Shown here one piece after another: positions 47,716-57,759 of a DNA stretch of 64,000 bases. Every line of letters begins with the position of its first letter. Positions within the stretch are counted from its first letter, which is position 1. Under the pieces are notes generated by a model. That model saw only the letters and a list, made by a program, of their open reading frames with translations, made no database searches and was not told the DNA's origin. Source of the DNA: CAVSLM01 sp963728895 (GTDB lineage Bacteria > Pseudomonadota > Gammaproteobacteria > JBBQDK01); NCBI GenBank assembly GCA_963728895.1, contig CAVSLM010000007.1, positions 673,309 to 737,308 on the forward strand, written 5' to 3'. The translations under genes were made by a program, and so were the position numbers.

Positions 47716-50073
47716 ATGGACTGTCTCAAACTGCCCCTCCTTTGCCACCGACGCGCCTGCCTATCTCTCGCGGCGTTCGCACTCCTCGGCTTGTCCAGCA
47801 TGACTGGCGCGGCCGGCCTCGGCGCTTGGTACGATGCCTCGGGCGGTATCGACTTCAGCGTATACTCCAGGTCTGCCACCCGGGTCGAGGTCTGGCTCTA
47901 CGCCAATCCGCAGAATGAGGCGGAGAAGCTCGCCCTCACGATGAATAACGACCCCACGACCCATCTCTGGTCGCTTTCGGTGACCGCCGACAATTTGGGG
48001 AACGCCGGTCTAACCGGAACGGTCTTCTACGGGTATCGCGCCTGGGGTCCGAACTGGCCGTTTGTCCCGACTTGGAGGAAAGGATCCGCCGACGGTTTCC
48101 TGGCCGACGTGGATAACCAGGGCAACCGGTTCAATCCCAACAAGCTCCTGCTCGACCCCTATGCCCGCGAGGTGAGTCACGACCCCCGGAATTCCTCGCT
48201 GCGCGATGGCTCCGTTTATCTGTCGGGCGCTGCGCATCGCACCGACGACACCGGCAACGTCGCGCCCAAAGGCGTTGTGTTGCCGAGGGATACGACCGAT
48301 GTCGGGACGAGGCCACAGCGAACCCTCAAGGACGAGCTAATATACGAAGTACACCTCCGAGGACTAACGAGGAACGACCCTTCCGTGCCGGAGGCAGAAC
48401 GAGGAACCTACGCAGGCGCAGCCCGCAAGGCGGCCGACCTGAAGGAACTGGGCGTCACCGCCATCGAGTTCCTCCCCATCTACGAACTGCAGAACGATCA
48501 GAACGGACTCGTACCCTCCTCCGCGACCGGCGACAATTACTGGGGCTACGACCCGAACAGCTTCTTCGCGCCTGACCGCCGCTACGCTTCCGACCGATCA
48601 TGGGGCGGCCCAACTGGCGAATTCAAGCGAATGGTGCGCGCTTTCCACGACGCCGGGATCAAGGTTTTCCTCGATGTCGTTTACAACCATACGGGCGAAG
48701 GGGACGTGGACAAGCAGACGGGAACCGTTGGCACGATCGTCAGCTGGCGCGGCCTGGACAATCCGACCTACTACGAGCTCCGCGACGACAACGCTCCGTA
48801 CGAGGGTGACGGGCGGCCCACGCGGTGGCTCCTCAATGGCTTCTATGCAAACAACAATGGGGTGGGGCCGAACTACAATTCGGCTGATCCCGTCGCGCGT
48901 GACCTAGTCCTGGATTCCCTGCGGTACTGGTCGGGCGAGATGGGCGTCGATGGGTTCCGCTTTGATCTAGCCGCCGTGCTCGGCAACCGGGAGGTCCACG
49001 GTGACTACACGTTCGATAATAGCTCGCCCGACGGGTTCCTGAGGCGTGCAGTTACAGAGCTACCCGCGCGCAATTTCGACGGGGCGGGCGTAGATCTGAT
49101 CGCCGAGCCGTACGGCGCTCGGGGCAGTGGCACCTTCCAGCTCGGGCATTTTCCCGTGGGCTGGACCGAGTGGGACGATCGGTTCCGCTACCCGATCCGG
49201 CGCGCGCAGAACAAACTTGGAATTAGTGGCAATGAGGTCGCGCCGGCTCAGTTGATCGCCCTGTTCGCGGGCTCGTCCGACATCTTCCAAGCGAGCGGCC
49301 GCAAGCCCTTCCATGGTATCAATTACATCGTGGCCCACGATGGCTTCACCCTTCGCGATCTCTACACCTTCCTGCACAAACAGAACGACCAGCCCTTCCC
49401 ACTCGGGCCCTCCCCGGGTGGCGCCAACGACGAAGGAAATGTCTCCTGGGACCAAGGGGGTGACGCCGCACTCCAGCGCCAGGCGGCCCGGACCGGGATG
49501 GCCTTGTTACTGGTCTCGACCGGTGTCCCCATGATCGTCGCCGGTGACGAGATGTACCGCACCCAGTTTGGCAACAATAACCCGTTCAACCTCGACAACG
49601 ACAAGTTCTACCTCGACTACAGTCTTCGCAATCAATTCCCGCACTTCTTCAACTATGCCAAGGCCATGTTCGCCTTTCGTCACGCCCACGCGGCGCTGCG
49701 TCGATCGGAGTTCTTTGACGGGAAGGACCATAACGGCAACAGCCTGAAGGATGTAACCTGGATCCGCGACAACGGCCAGGAGGCCGACGCCGGATATCTG
49801 GACAACAATCAGAATCATTTTATTGCCTTCCGGCTCGATGGCACAGAGACCGGCGACAGTTCGACCTCGATCTTCGTCGCGTACAACGGGTACTTCGCCG
49901 ACATTCCCGTGACGCTTCCTCCGAATCTCTCCGGCAACCACTGGTATCTGTTCGCCGACACAGCGAGCGCGCTGGAGGCGCAGGACAACGTCGCGGACCC
50001 GCCACGGCGGCTCGATTCCTCGGTCTATAACACTACGGCACGGTCCGTCGCGATTTTCGTGGAGGGTCCTTGA
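47716..50073 (+). CDS. secreted isoamylase (GH13, CBM48-containing)
   Basis: 785 residues with a signal peptide (cleavage after about residue 33, SMTGAAG). CBM48-like N-domain (LGAWYDASGGIDFSVYSRSA), then GH13 motifs: DVVYNHTGEG, nucleophile Asp417 in DGFRFDLAAV, acid/base Glu464 in LIAEPYG, and VAHDGFTLRDLYTF. Size and order match the extracellular isoamylase of Pseudomonas (EC 3.2.1.68), which fully debranches glycogen and amylopectin. It is distinct from the cytoplasmic GlgX at 19212-21308. First gene of the plus-strand cluster; the linear glucans it yields are substrates for the GH31 enzyme two genes on. Confidence 0.92.
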   Translation: MDCLKLPLLCHRRACLSLAAFALLGLSSMTGAAGLGAWYDASGGIDFSVYSRSATRVEVWLYANPQNEAEKLALTMNNDPTTHLWSLSVTADNLGNAGLTGTVFYGYRAWGPNWPFVPTWRKGSADGFLADVDNQGNRFNPNKLLLDPYAREVSHDPRNSSLRDGSVYLSGAAHRTDDTGNVAPKGVVLPRDTTDVGTRPQRTLKDELIYEVHLRGLTRNDPSVPEAERGTYAGAARKAADLKELGVTAIEFLPIYELQNDQNGLVPSSATGDNYWGYDPNSFFAPDRRYASDRSWGGPTGEFKRMVRAFHDAGIKVFLDVVYNHTGEGDVDKQTGTVGTIVSWRGLDNPTYYELRDDNAPYEGDGRPTRWLLNGFYANNNGVGPNYNSADPVARDLVLDSLRYWSGEMGVDGFRFDLAAVLGNREVHGDYTFDNSSPDGFLRRAVTELPARNFDGAGVDLIAEPYGARGSGTFQLGHFPVGWTEWDDRFRYPIRRAQNKLGISGNEVAPAQLIALFAGSSDIFQASGRKPFHGINYIVAHDGFTLRDLYTFLHKQNDQPFPLGPSPGGANDEGNVSWDQGGDAALQRQAARTGMALLLVSTGVPMIVAGDEMYRTQFGNNNPFNLDNDKFYLDYSLRNQFPHFFNYAKAMFAFRHAHAALRRSEFFDGKDHNGNSLKDVTWIRDNGQEADAGYLDNNQNHFIAFRLDGTETGDSSTSIFVAYNGYFADIPVTLPPNLSGNHWYLFADTASALEAQDNVADPPRRLDSSVYNTTARSVAIFVEGP

Positions 50074-50581
50074 AAGAGAGCCTCTGTTGCCCGGAAAGAG
50101 TGCCGTAGGCTTCCAGGGTCCAAGACTACACCAGGCTTCAGACTCCCCGTGAAGCAGTGTGACCCGGATGACTGGGCATAAAGACTGCAGTGACAAAAAA
50201 TTACCCGTGCGATAGGCAAAATGATGCTCATGCTCGCTGTCACGCGCTACACTGCTTGTGAAGAAAGAGGACCATCGCTAGCTGAGCGAGAAGCGCATTC
50301 TCGAGCTGAGAGAGAAAGCCGGGAGGCGGTGGCTAGGAAGCGATCAGCAGTCGCCCAATGTAGGGTCAGCGCCACGGGGAAGGGCGCGCCAACGAACCCG
50401 TCGCCCCGATTGATTCGGGTGCCGGAAAGGCTGATCTGACGTACTCTCTAATGAGATGCACGGTGGACCCCGGTTCCGACGAACACGAGGAAGGGGCGTT
50501 GTCGGACATGAAGGGGCTATGCCGCCTGCTATCGAACAAATAACCAAGCACGCAGTCCGAACTTTCCACAGGGAGTGAGCC
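50074..50581. other. 508-base intergenic region
   Basis: No gene recognised on either strand. Sequence is of slightly lower GC than the flanking genes. GGGAGTG directly precedes the ATG at 50582. The gap suggests the next genes have their own promoter. Confidence 0.4.
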
Positions 50582-52270
50582 ATGCCAAACAAGATATCCC
50601 GTTTCACTCGACTTGCTTCAAGAGCCATACCTGTACTGATCGTTCTATCCATGCACACAGAAGTCGCGCCGGCAGGGGGACAAGACGCGGCGGGGCCCGC
50701 AGCGGCCTGGTTCGCGAAGCCATACGAACTGCCCAAAGACGTCTTCGATCTGCCGGAGTTCGACCGATTTCGCACGCATGGAAGCCTGAGCGTCGAGCAG
50801 GCCGGGGCATTCCTCGAAAAACTCAGCGATGCGAACCTACCGGCTGCGCAACGACTGTTCGACATCTTCGCGTGGAAGGCTTTCGTGGCGTTGAACTCTC
50901 CGGCTCAGGCGAACGGAGCCCCAGAAGAAGGGCCGCTCGGAGAACTCGGAGGCAGGTCGCTGGTGTGGGAATTCTGGCAGCAGCCCTCCGGCATCTTTCT
51001 GCCGAATGGGCAGCGGCCGGCATGGACCGGCTCGGCGCATCCCGAGCTCGACCACTTCAAAGCGGGTTGGCGCCAGCACACGACCGTCAACGAGGGGAAG
51101 CAGGCCTTCTCGGGTCCGCTCATCGACCAGAACGGCCACTGGGTGCACTATGTCTCACTGGTAAACCACCGCGAATTCGATTACCTGGTGGAACACGAAT
51201 TGTATAACCTCGAAGGTCAAGCAGCCTTCTCTCGGAACCACAGCGTAGAGTTCCCCCTAGACACCGATTCAGCGTATGGCGCAATCGAGATCAAGCTGGC
51301 ATGGAAGGTCCTGACCTCGGCGGAGATTGCGAGCCATCGCTTTCTGACGCGAACTCTGCCCGTGGTTCAATACCGCCCGACATGCGCCAACGGACCGGAA
51401 GGCGTACCGCCGGCGCACGTGAGCGGACGCAACTCGGACAACGGCAACCAACCACCGATCGAAACGAAGACGCTGGGACTCATTGGCATGCACATTGCCA
51501 TGCGAACGCGATCCTCGCCCCAATGGATCTGGGCGACGTTCGAGCAGATCGATAACACCCGGCTGGATGTGAGATCGCACGATGCGCACCACCCGTTGCC
51601 TGCTCACCCCAGCCTGGCAAATCCGGACGATCCCGAGTTGCTGGTCGGGGCGAATGTGCTTCCGGCGTACAATGCGGCCGGCTGCGATGGAATGCCGCCC
51701 GACGACTGGGATGAAAGCAAGAAGATGCCGCCGGTGGAAGTGGTGCGACTGATCCCACCGCCGCAGGGCACGGAGAAGGTGAACCTTGAGGCGCAGGCTT
51801 TCCTGGCGTCAAAAGGATCGGAACTGCGCTACTACGAACTCGATGGGACTCAGTGGCCGAAGCACCCGACGGCACCCGCCGTACCTGGCGGACAGGGAAG
51901 CGCGCCAGAGAGCATCATACGCAAGATGCCGGGAGAGATGGTCCCTGTATATCTGACTAACTCCACGATGGAAACCTACTTCCAGAAAGGGTTTCAGCAG
52001 GCCGGCCCCCTGGAACAGGATGACCGCCTGGCGCCCCAGTTCTCGGTGGACACGACTATGGTCTTCGGGACCGAGAGCTGCGTCGGATGCCATTATTCCG
52101 CCGGCATCTGCATCGGCTTTCGCAAGGACGCGTCTGGAAATTTGCTGCACGATGCGAAGGGTAACAAGATACCGATCTTCGGGGAGAACGGTAACGGAGG
52201 GCTGACGGGCAACGCCAATTTCAGTTGGCTTCTCCAGCTCGAGGCAAAAGCCAAGAACCCGAAGCAGTAA
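50582..52270 (+). CDS. secreted protein with a single c-type haem motif
   Basis: 562 residues with a signal peptide (SRAIPVLIVLSMHTEVAPAG). Near the C-terminus is a haem-attachment motif CVGCH (Cys500, Cys503, His504), so the protein is probably a periplasmic cytochrome c-like protein. The long N-terminal part (LFDIFAWKAFVALNSP, SLVWEFWQQPSGIFLPNG) belongs to no family I can name. Its stop is 27 bases before the GH31 gene, so the two are likely co-transcribed. A redox partner for sugar oxidation is one possibility, which is inference only. Confidence 0.75.
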   Translation: MPNKISRFTRLASRAIPVLIVLSMHTEVAPAGGQDAAGPAAAWFAKPYELPKDVFDLPEFDRFRTHGSLSVEQAGAFLEKLSDANLPAAQRLFDIFAWKAFVALNSPAQANGAPEEGPLGELGGRSLVWEFWQQPSGIFLPNGQRPAWTGSAHPELDHFKAGWRQHTTVNEGKQAFSGPLIDQNGHWVHYVSLVNHREFDYLVEHELYNLEGQAAFSRNHSVEFPLDTDSAYGAIEIKLAWKVLTSAEIASHRFLTRTLPVVQYRPTCANGPEGVPPAHVSGRNSDNGNQPPIETKTLGLIGMHIAMRTRSSPQWIWATFEQIDNTRLDVRSHDAHHPLPAHPSLANPDDPELLVGANVLPAYNAAGCDGMPPDDWDESKKMPPVEVVRLIPPPQGTEKVNLEAQAFLASKGSELRYYELDGTQWPKHPTAPAVPGGQGSAPESIIRKMPGEMVPVYLTNSTMETYFQKGFQQAGPLEQDDRLAPQFSVDTTMVFGTESCVGCHYSAGICIGFRKDASGNLLHDAKGNKIPIFGENGNGGLTGNANFSWLLQLEAKAKNPKQ

Positions 52271-52297
52271 GTCGCGGAGAGAGAGGGGGGCGACAAC

Positions 52298-55171
52298 ATG
52301 AACTTCCCATTTGTTCCAGTGAACGGATTCACTCCGAACAATCCGGGGTGGAGCACCGTGGGGGATATCGATAACGTAACACCGGACGCTACGGGCCGAT
52401 CATTCATCTTGAGCGCTGGGGCACGTTCGCTGCTGGTGACCGTGCTCGGCCCGAATGCGTTTCGTGTCCGCTTCAATCCGGCGCCGGGAGCGGCGTATAC
52501 GTCGGAATCGTCGATTGCCGTGGTGACGCGCGACCTGGGGCTGGCCGGCCTGCCGACCCACACCAGCCGTCCGGCGAATCAGCTGGTCATCGACACCGGC
52601 AGCATCCGCATTCAAATCGGCCTGACCCCATTCGCGATCTCTGTGACGAGGAGCGAGACCGGTCAACTGATCCATCGCGACTTTCCAGGCGAGGGCGTGC
52701 TCTATATTCCCAATGCCGAGGTGATCGCCGTGATGAAGGAGGCTCCCCCGGGCGCGATGTATTTCGGCTGTGGGGAGAAAGCCGGCTCGCAACTTCAAAA
52801 GAACGGGTTCACCTTCACCTTTTTCAATTTCGACGACTTCGCCTATGGCGGGCCGGCGCTGGGCGATGCGGGACCCTTGAATCCGACCGAACCGCTTTAC
52901 TGCTCCATTCCGCTGCTGGTCGAAGCCAATCCCTTCCCGTCGGGCGATTTTGCGGGAGCGCCATACGCCTGCGGGGTCTTTTTGGACAACACCGCGCAGA
53001 CGTTCATTAACGTGTCGGCTAACGACTACTCCGACATGTCGCGCAAGTATTATCTCGGGTCCTTGTATAACGAGCTCGATTACTACTTTTTCGCAGGCGA
53101 CGCGGTATCAGACGTCCTGAATCAATACACGACGCTGACCGGACGAGGGCCGATGCCGCCGAAGTACGTGTTTGGATTCCACCAAGGCGCCTACGGTTAC
53201 TACGACCGTTTCAAGCTCGTGCAGGTGGCCGCCAGCTATCGCGCAGCGAGGATTCCGTGCGACGGACTGCACATCGACGTGGATTTCCAGGACAACTATC
53301 GGACATTCACGCACAGTGAAATCAAGTTCCCGGACGCCGCCAGCATGTTTGAGACGCTCCACAGCGTCGGGTTCAAGATGAGCACGAATATTACGCCCAT
53401 CCTCACCGCGAACTCGATGGACGAGAACGGGCAACAAAGTGTCTATCGGCAACGGGCGAATCTGGAGCAAGCGGGGGCGTTGATCATGGACACGCGCGAC
53501 GGAGGAGCGCCCTCGCAGTCACCGTACGAGGCGGGTGTCAATTACGGCTTCAACCGCGGTTCGAACCCTTACGCCAACGCCTACCCGCCGCTGCCCATCA
53601 ACCGGGACGGGAACATCCCGCTGACGGCGCCAGGCAATTACCCCGACGTCGGACTGAGCGCGGCCCGCACGGTCTGGGGACAGCAGTATGCGCACCTGAT
53701 CAACGATCTGAGCCTGGATATGATCTGGCAGGACATGACATGCCCGGCGATCGATCCGAATCTGCCGCCGAACATCGAAGAGAACAAGACCTTTGCCCAA
53801 GACTTGATGATGGCCCAGGAATCGACGAATGCGAAAGGGAAAGTCCAAGTCACTTATCTGCCGAACGCGAAGCTTCACAATTCCTATGTTCTGAACCTGC
53901 TGCGTGCCACGTGTGAAGGCATCAACCAACTGCGTCCCGCGCGCCGCAACTTCATCATCGCTCGCGGCGGGTATGCCGGAATGCAGCGCTACGCGGGGCT
54001 GTGGAGCGGCGACTCCGCGTCGACCTGGGACTTCCTGCGCATCAATATTCCAGAGGTGCTGAACTTGGGCCTGTCGGGCGTGCCGATCAGCGGCTGCGAC
54101 ATCGGCGGCTTCGCGAAGATTCTGGTGAACGGCATCGATACTGCCTTCCCCGACAGCTCGATCGCGGGCACGCCGTTCGTTTCGGGGAGCGTGACGGGCG
54201 GCGTCACGAACTACGAATTGCTGACGCGCTGGATGCAATTGGGGTCGTTTCTTCCCTGGTATCGGAATCACTACGACGGCTACAACAAGCAGTTTCAGGA
54301 ACCCTACATGTACGGAGAGCCGGTCCCTACGAACTGCCGTAAGTATGTGGAGCTGCGGTATCGCATGCTCCAGATCTACTACGACGCGATGTATGGGTGG
54401 ACGCAGACCGGCATGCCGATTGCGCGGGCGCTTTTCCTCAACGATTCCGGCGATCCGCAGGTCTACAACCATCTGAACGATCAATTCTTCATCGGGCGGG
54501 ACTTTCTTGTGGCGCCGGTCATCGATCCGCACGAGAGCACGAATCCGCCCTCGCGGCCGACCCGTTCTGTTTACCTCCCGGCGGGAAGCAATTGGTACGC
54601 GTTCATGGACAACGCGGAGCCGATTACGGGTGCCGTGGTGGGCGGCACATTGATCGGCGACTATTATGCGCCTCTCAGCACGGTGCCGATTTACATTCGC
54701 GCGGGCGCGATCCTCCCATTCTGCGATCTGGAGCAGTATGTCGGCGAAATGCCCGGGAATCCGCTTACCTTGAACTTCTACCCCGGCCCGGACCGGTGGA
54801 CGGACGATCAAGCATACCAACTGTATCAGGACGACGGCGTCACGACCCAGGCGACGGCAGGCAGTTTTCGGCTTTCGAGAATCTATCAGCGCACGACCAC
54901 GGCCAGCGGCTCGGTCGCCCGGCAGGTTCGCATCGCGCGCGTACAGGACAACTTCACACCGACGGCGGCTTACTGCTATGTCGCCATTCTGGGCAGCATT
55001 ACCAAGCCGGTTCGCGTGGACCGCGATGGAACCGGTTTGACCGACGTGGGGGATCCAATCAGTCTGTCTACTTCGCCAGTTGACGCGTGGTATTGGAACG
55101 CGACGATTCAGATCGCGTTCGCGAAGATCATCGACAATCGTGCGGACACCACGGTTACCTTCGGTTACTAG
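52298..55171 (+). CDS. GH31 enzyme, alpha-1,4-glucan lyase-like
   Basis: 957 residues, ATG at 52298 after a purine-rich site; no signal peptide. GH31 body with MPPKYVFGFHQGAYGYYDRF, DGLHIDVDFQDNYRTFTH, nucleophile Asp479 in IWQDMTCPAI, FIIARGGYAGMQRYAGLWSG with likely acid/base Asp572, PISGCDIGGF and FLPWYRNHYDGY. The nucleophile context DMTxP and the general sequence resemble algal and fungal alpha-1,4-glucan lyases (DFVWQDMTVPAM, RSYIISRGGYIGNQHFGG), not the WxDMNE of GH31 glucosidases. Lyases release 1,5-anhydrofructose from alpha-1,4-glucans. Function assigned from remembered family features; a glucosidase or transferase role is possible. Confidence 0.8.
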   Translation: MNFPFVPVNGFTPNNPGWSTVGDIDNVTPDATGRSFILSAGARSLLVTVLGPNAFRVRFNPAPGAAYTSESSIAVVTRDLGLAGLPTHTSRPANQLVIDTGSIRIQIGLTPFAISVTRSETGQLIHRDFPGEGVLYIPNAEVIAVMKEAPPGAMYFGCGEKAGSQLQKNGFTFTFFNFDDFAYGGPALGDAGPLNPTEPLYCSIPLLVEANPFPSGDFAGAPYACGVFLDNTAQTFINVSANDYSDMSRKYYLGSLYNELDYYFFAGDAVSDVLNQYTTLTGRGPMPPKYVFGFHQGAYGYYDRFKLVQVAASYRAARIPCDGLHIDVDFQDNYRTFTHSEIKFPDAASMFETLHSVGFKMSTNITPILTANSMDENGQQSVYRQRANLEQAGALIMDTRDGGAPSQSPYEAGVNYGFNRGSNPYANAYPPLPINRDGNIPLTAPGNYPDVGLSAARTVWGQQYAHLINDLSLDMIWQDMTCPAIDPNLPPNIEENKTFAQDLMMAQESTNAKGKVQVTYLPNAKLHNSYVLNLLRATCEGINQLRPARRNFIIARGGYAGMQRYAGLWSGDSASTWDFLRINIPEVLNLGLSGVPISGCDIGGFAKILVNGIDTAFPDSSIAGTPFVSGSVTGGVTNYELLTRWMQLGSFLPWYRNHYDGYNKQFQEPYMYGEPVPTNCRKYVELRYRMLQIYYDAMYGWTQTGMPIARALFLNDSGDPQVYNHLNDQFFIGRDFLVAPVIDPHESTNPPSRPTRSVYLPAGSNWYAFMDNAEPITGAVVGGTLIGDYYAPLSTVPIYIRAGAILPFCDLEQYVGEMPGNPLTLNFYPGPDRWTDDQAYQLYQDDGVTTQATAGSFRLSRIYQRTTTASGSVARQVRIARVQDNFTPTAAYCYVAILGSITKPVRVDRDGTGLTDVGDPISLSTSPVDAWYWNATIQIAFAKIIDNRADTTVTFGY

Positions 55172-55200
55172 GACTACGTCTGACTTGGAAAGGACAGCAC

Positions 55201-55932
55201 ATGTTAAAGCGACGCGCCCGGGGCAAACGCCCTCAATTCATCTTCACCTCGGACTTCCATGAATTGACCCGCGGCGATCTGCAGCCGGGCCCCTGTGTCC
55301 TGCGCTACGATCCCCACCGCGTGACACCTCCCGAGGAGATATCCAGTCTTCCGGCGACGCAACGGCCAATCACCGCTCACGTGCGTTCGCATCCGTCGGG
55401 CGTCGTCTGGCAAGGCGATATGCGATTCGCCCCGGCATCGAGACTCATCGCCGACTATGATCCCACAGGCTCCGGCACTATGCTGGAAATCGAGTTCCCT
55501 ATTACCGACGGGGACGACGAGTTCGAATGCTGGTTCTCGTACACGGGGAACGACGGGCGGACGCATTGGGACAGTCATATGGGTGCAAACTTCCGGTTGC
55601 GATTTCCGGCGCACGATCTGGACATCGCGGTTGCCGAGATCAGCGCGCGGCGGAACGCCGCTATGGATGGCCTGAGACTCGAAGTGGACAGCATTCCCGA
55701 AGTGGAGCGCGTCGACGTCCGCTGGCGCTATGCGAATGCTATCAGCGACACGAGGCAGCAGCGCGCGCTCACGCCCTCATCAGCGCAACAGCGCAAGCGC
55801 TGGATCCTGGAAAATGGAGAGGCCGGGGTGGCATCGAACACCACGTTGGTGTTCGATCTGGTCTATAGGGTGGGTGGCCACAAGTTCACCGATGATAACG
55901 AAGGCACCTGGTATGTGATCGGCCGTTCATGA
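55201..55932 (+). CDS. beta-rich protein of unknown function (DUF6209-like)
   Basis: 243 residues from the ATG at 55201 (GGAAAGG upstream). No signal peptide. Strand-rich, with FECWFSYTGNDGRTHWDSHM and TLVFDLVYRVGGHKFTDDNE. These resemble DUF6209-type proteins, whose role is not known to me; a carbohydrate-binding function would fit the context (29 bases behind the GH31 gene) but is speculative. Confidence 0.6.
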   Translation: MLKRRARGKRPQFIFTSDFHELTRGDLQPGPCVLRYDPHRVTPPEEISSLPATQRPITAHVRSHPSGVVWQGDMRFAPASRLIADYDPTGSGTMLEIEFPITDGDDEFECWFSYTGNDGRTHWDSHMGANFRLRFPAHDLDIAVAEISARRNAAMDGLRLEVDSIPEVERVDVRWRYANAISDTRQQRALTPSSAQQRKRWILENGEAGVASNTTLVFDLVYRVGGHKFTDDNEGTWYVIGRS

Positions 55933-56125
55933 TCGAAGGAACCAGCGGCGGAGGAAGAAACATGCATGACGGACGGCCTCCGAATTCGGTACGCGACGGC
56001 TGGCGGGCGATCACGGCGTGCGGTTCACACGTCGCGTGCCTCAGGCTCGCCCGTCGAGCTGCGGATCTATGATCTTTGACGAGAAAGAACGGCAGAATCG
56101 CCTCTCTTGATGGGATATTAAAATT

Positions 56126-56394
56126 GGCTCTTCCGGCTTTCGTGTGGGTGAGGGGCTGAACGCTCATGGTACACAGCCTGCCGGATAGAGATCGAGACCC
56201 CCACAGTGGAAGAGGATGGCGATACGGTAGTGGGCGAAGTTGCGATAGCCGCGGGCATTGGCCTTGATGAGCTGGATCTTGCCGTTGGTGCCCTCGGCGA
56301 CGGCGTTGGTGACCCGGTGCTTGGTAGAAACAAAAATGACTTTGCTGACTTTCCACAGGTAACGGGAGCGACGAACATGGGGCTTAGTAGTCAC
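56126..56394 (-). pseudogene. ISL3-family transposase C-terminus and element end
   Basis: The minus strand reads STKHRVTNAVAEGTNGKIQL then IKANARGYRNFAHYRIAILF and ends GLDLYPAGCVP, the C-terminus of ISL3 transposases with the catalytic Glu in AEGTN. The sequence starting at 56126, GGCTCTTCCGGCTTTCGTGT, resembles an ISL3-type terminal repeat. The 5' 80% of the element is missing; a lipoprotein gene begins where it breaks off. Confidence 0.7.
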
Positions 56395-57594
56395 GACTGG
56401 GCAATCAATCCCTGTACGGAATCCTGTCTGCCAACGCGCTGCCTTTATGCTGTGCCCTTATATTTCTGTCTGTGCTTGGGTGGCTGCGCAAATCTGAACT
56501 CAATCCATCGCGAGTTCACGCCGACGGACAAGGTGGGAATTATTGATGGTAAGCAGCGTGTGATTACCATTCAGGAAACTGCCGCATGCTGTCGACAAGA
56601 GTCAAAGGCTGTCGGTGTGTGTACAACAGAGTCCCGACGTATTCTCATTCCTCACCGGTGCATTCGGTGTATCCGCGGAAACGAAGAATGCCGCCGCGTC
56701 CATTGCGAGTGCGCTTGCAGAGTCGGGAGGAAGCTTAGCGTTCCGCACACAAGTCACCCAAGCCCAGGCAAATTTTCTTTATACACTTTGCGAAATGAAT
56801 GCGGCGGGTTCAATTAGTGATCAGGCAGCGCGAACAGAGCTCCGGCGCTTTCAGCAGACCCTTCTCGGTATTCTCGCAGTCGAGCAACTCACCTCACCCG
56901 GCCATGGTACCCACTCCAACAGATTCTGACCACGACGACAGCGTCTGTAGGGGATGACGTTGCTATTGCAGAAAAAAAGGTGGAAGTGGCCCAAGATGCG
57001 CATGACGCGGCCAATGCTCAGCTCGCATCGGCGAATGAAGAGGTCAACAACAACAAGCCTGCGAAGGAGGGAGATGTAGAAACCGACGCCTACAAATCGG
57101 CTGTAGAGACGCAACATGCAAAGCAAGAAGCCGCTGACAGGGCCGAAAAAGATCTTGAGATTGCTCGAGAGCGATGATCGGCCGCACGACTCGCGCTCAA
57201 AGTGAGTGCGGGCGGAGCGCAGCAGTCGGTCATCAATGTGTACGCACCCCCTTTCCGCCGGAGTTAGTGATAAAGTTGCGGAGCAGGTGGTCAGGGCGGT
57301 GGATCTGGTCCTTCAGCGGGGCGTCCTTCTCGACAACTGTGTTGAACTCTATATGAAAACAACTCAGAAAAGACCGGCTCAATTGCTGCAAAGCAAGTGT
57401 GCGAGGCCGTCTTCAAAGCTTATACGGAAGCCTACATATCAGCGCAAAATACGTACGATGCTGTGGCGCTCAAGAATGCAGAATTGCGCAGCGCTGCCTT
57501 TACGCAAGCCACGAAGTTGTTCCAGGAAAAGAAGATTACTGCTGATGCTTATCTCAACTTGGTGCTGGTCATTCTTACAATGGAGAAGTATTGA
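56377..57594 (+). pseudogene. large lipoprotein of unknown function, several frameshifts
   Basis: Successive frames read as one protein: a lipoprotein leader (LYAVPLYFCLCLGGC), FTPTDKVGIIDGKQRVIT, then SQRLSVCVQQSPDVFSFLTG, TQAQANFLYTLCEMNAAGSI, then DVAIAEKKVEVAQDAHDAAN, a coiled coil, VSAGGAQQSVINVYAP, SDKVAEQVVRAVDLVLQRGV and finally EAVFKAYTEAYISAQNTYDA to the stop at 57592-57594. About 400 residues with four or so frame changes. The KQRVIxx...CxExSPD pattern recurs in a family of outer-membrane lipoproteins of unknown role. GC is lower here than in most of the window. The 5' end may be truncated by the ISL3 remnant. Confidence 0.6.
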
Positions 57595-57759
57595 CCAGAC
57601 CTAACGCTCCAGCAAGACCTTTGAGCCCACCGCAGTGACGTCGTGCTCCGACAGCGCCCGCCGAGTGCGTTGGGAGCAGTGATGAGAACCAACAGCGTTG
57701 ACACTGCCGACTCAATAACTCCGGGAACTGACCCAAGTATGCCCGTCCGGTCAAAATAC

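Noticed and set aside
53519..54820. 433-codon minus-strand open frame
   Set aside because: Antisense to the GH31 gene; Arg/Val/His-rich shadow without motifs.
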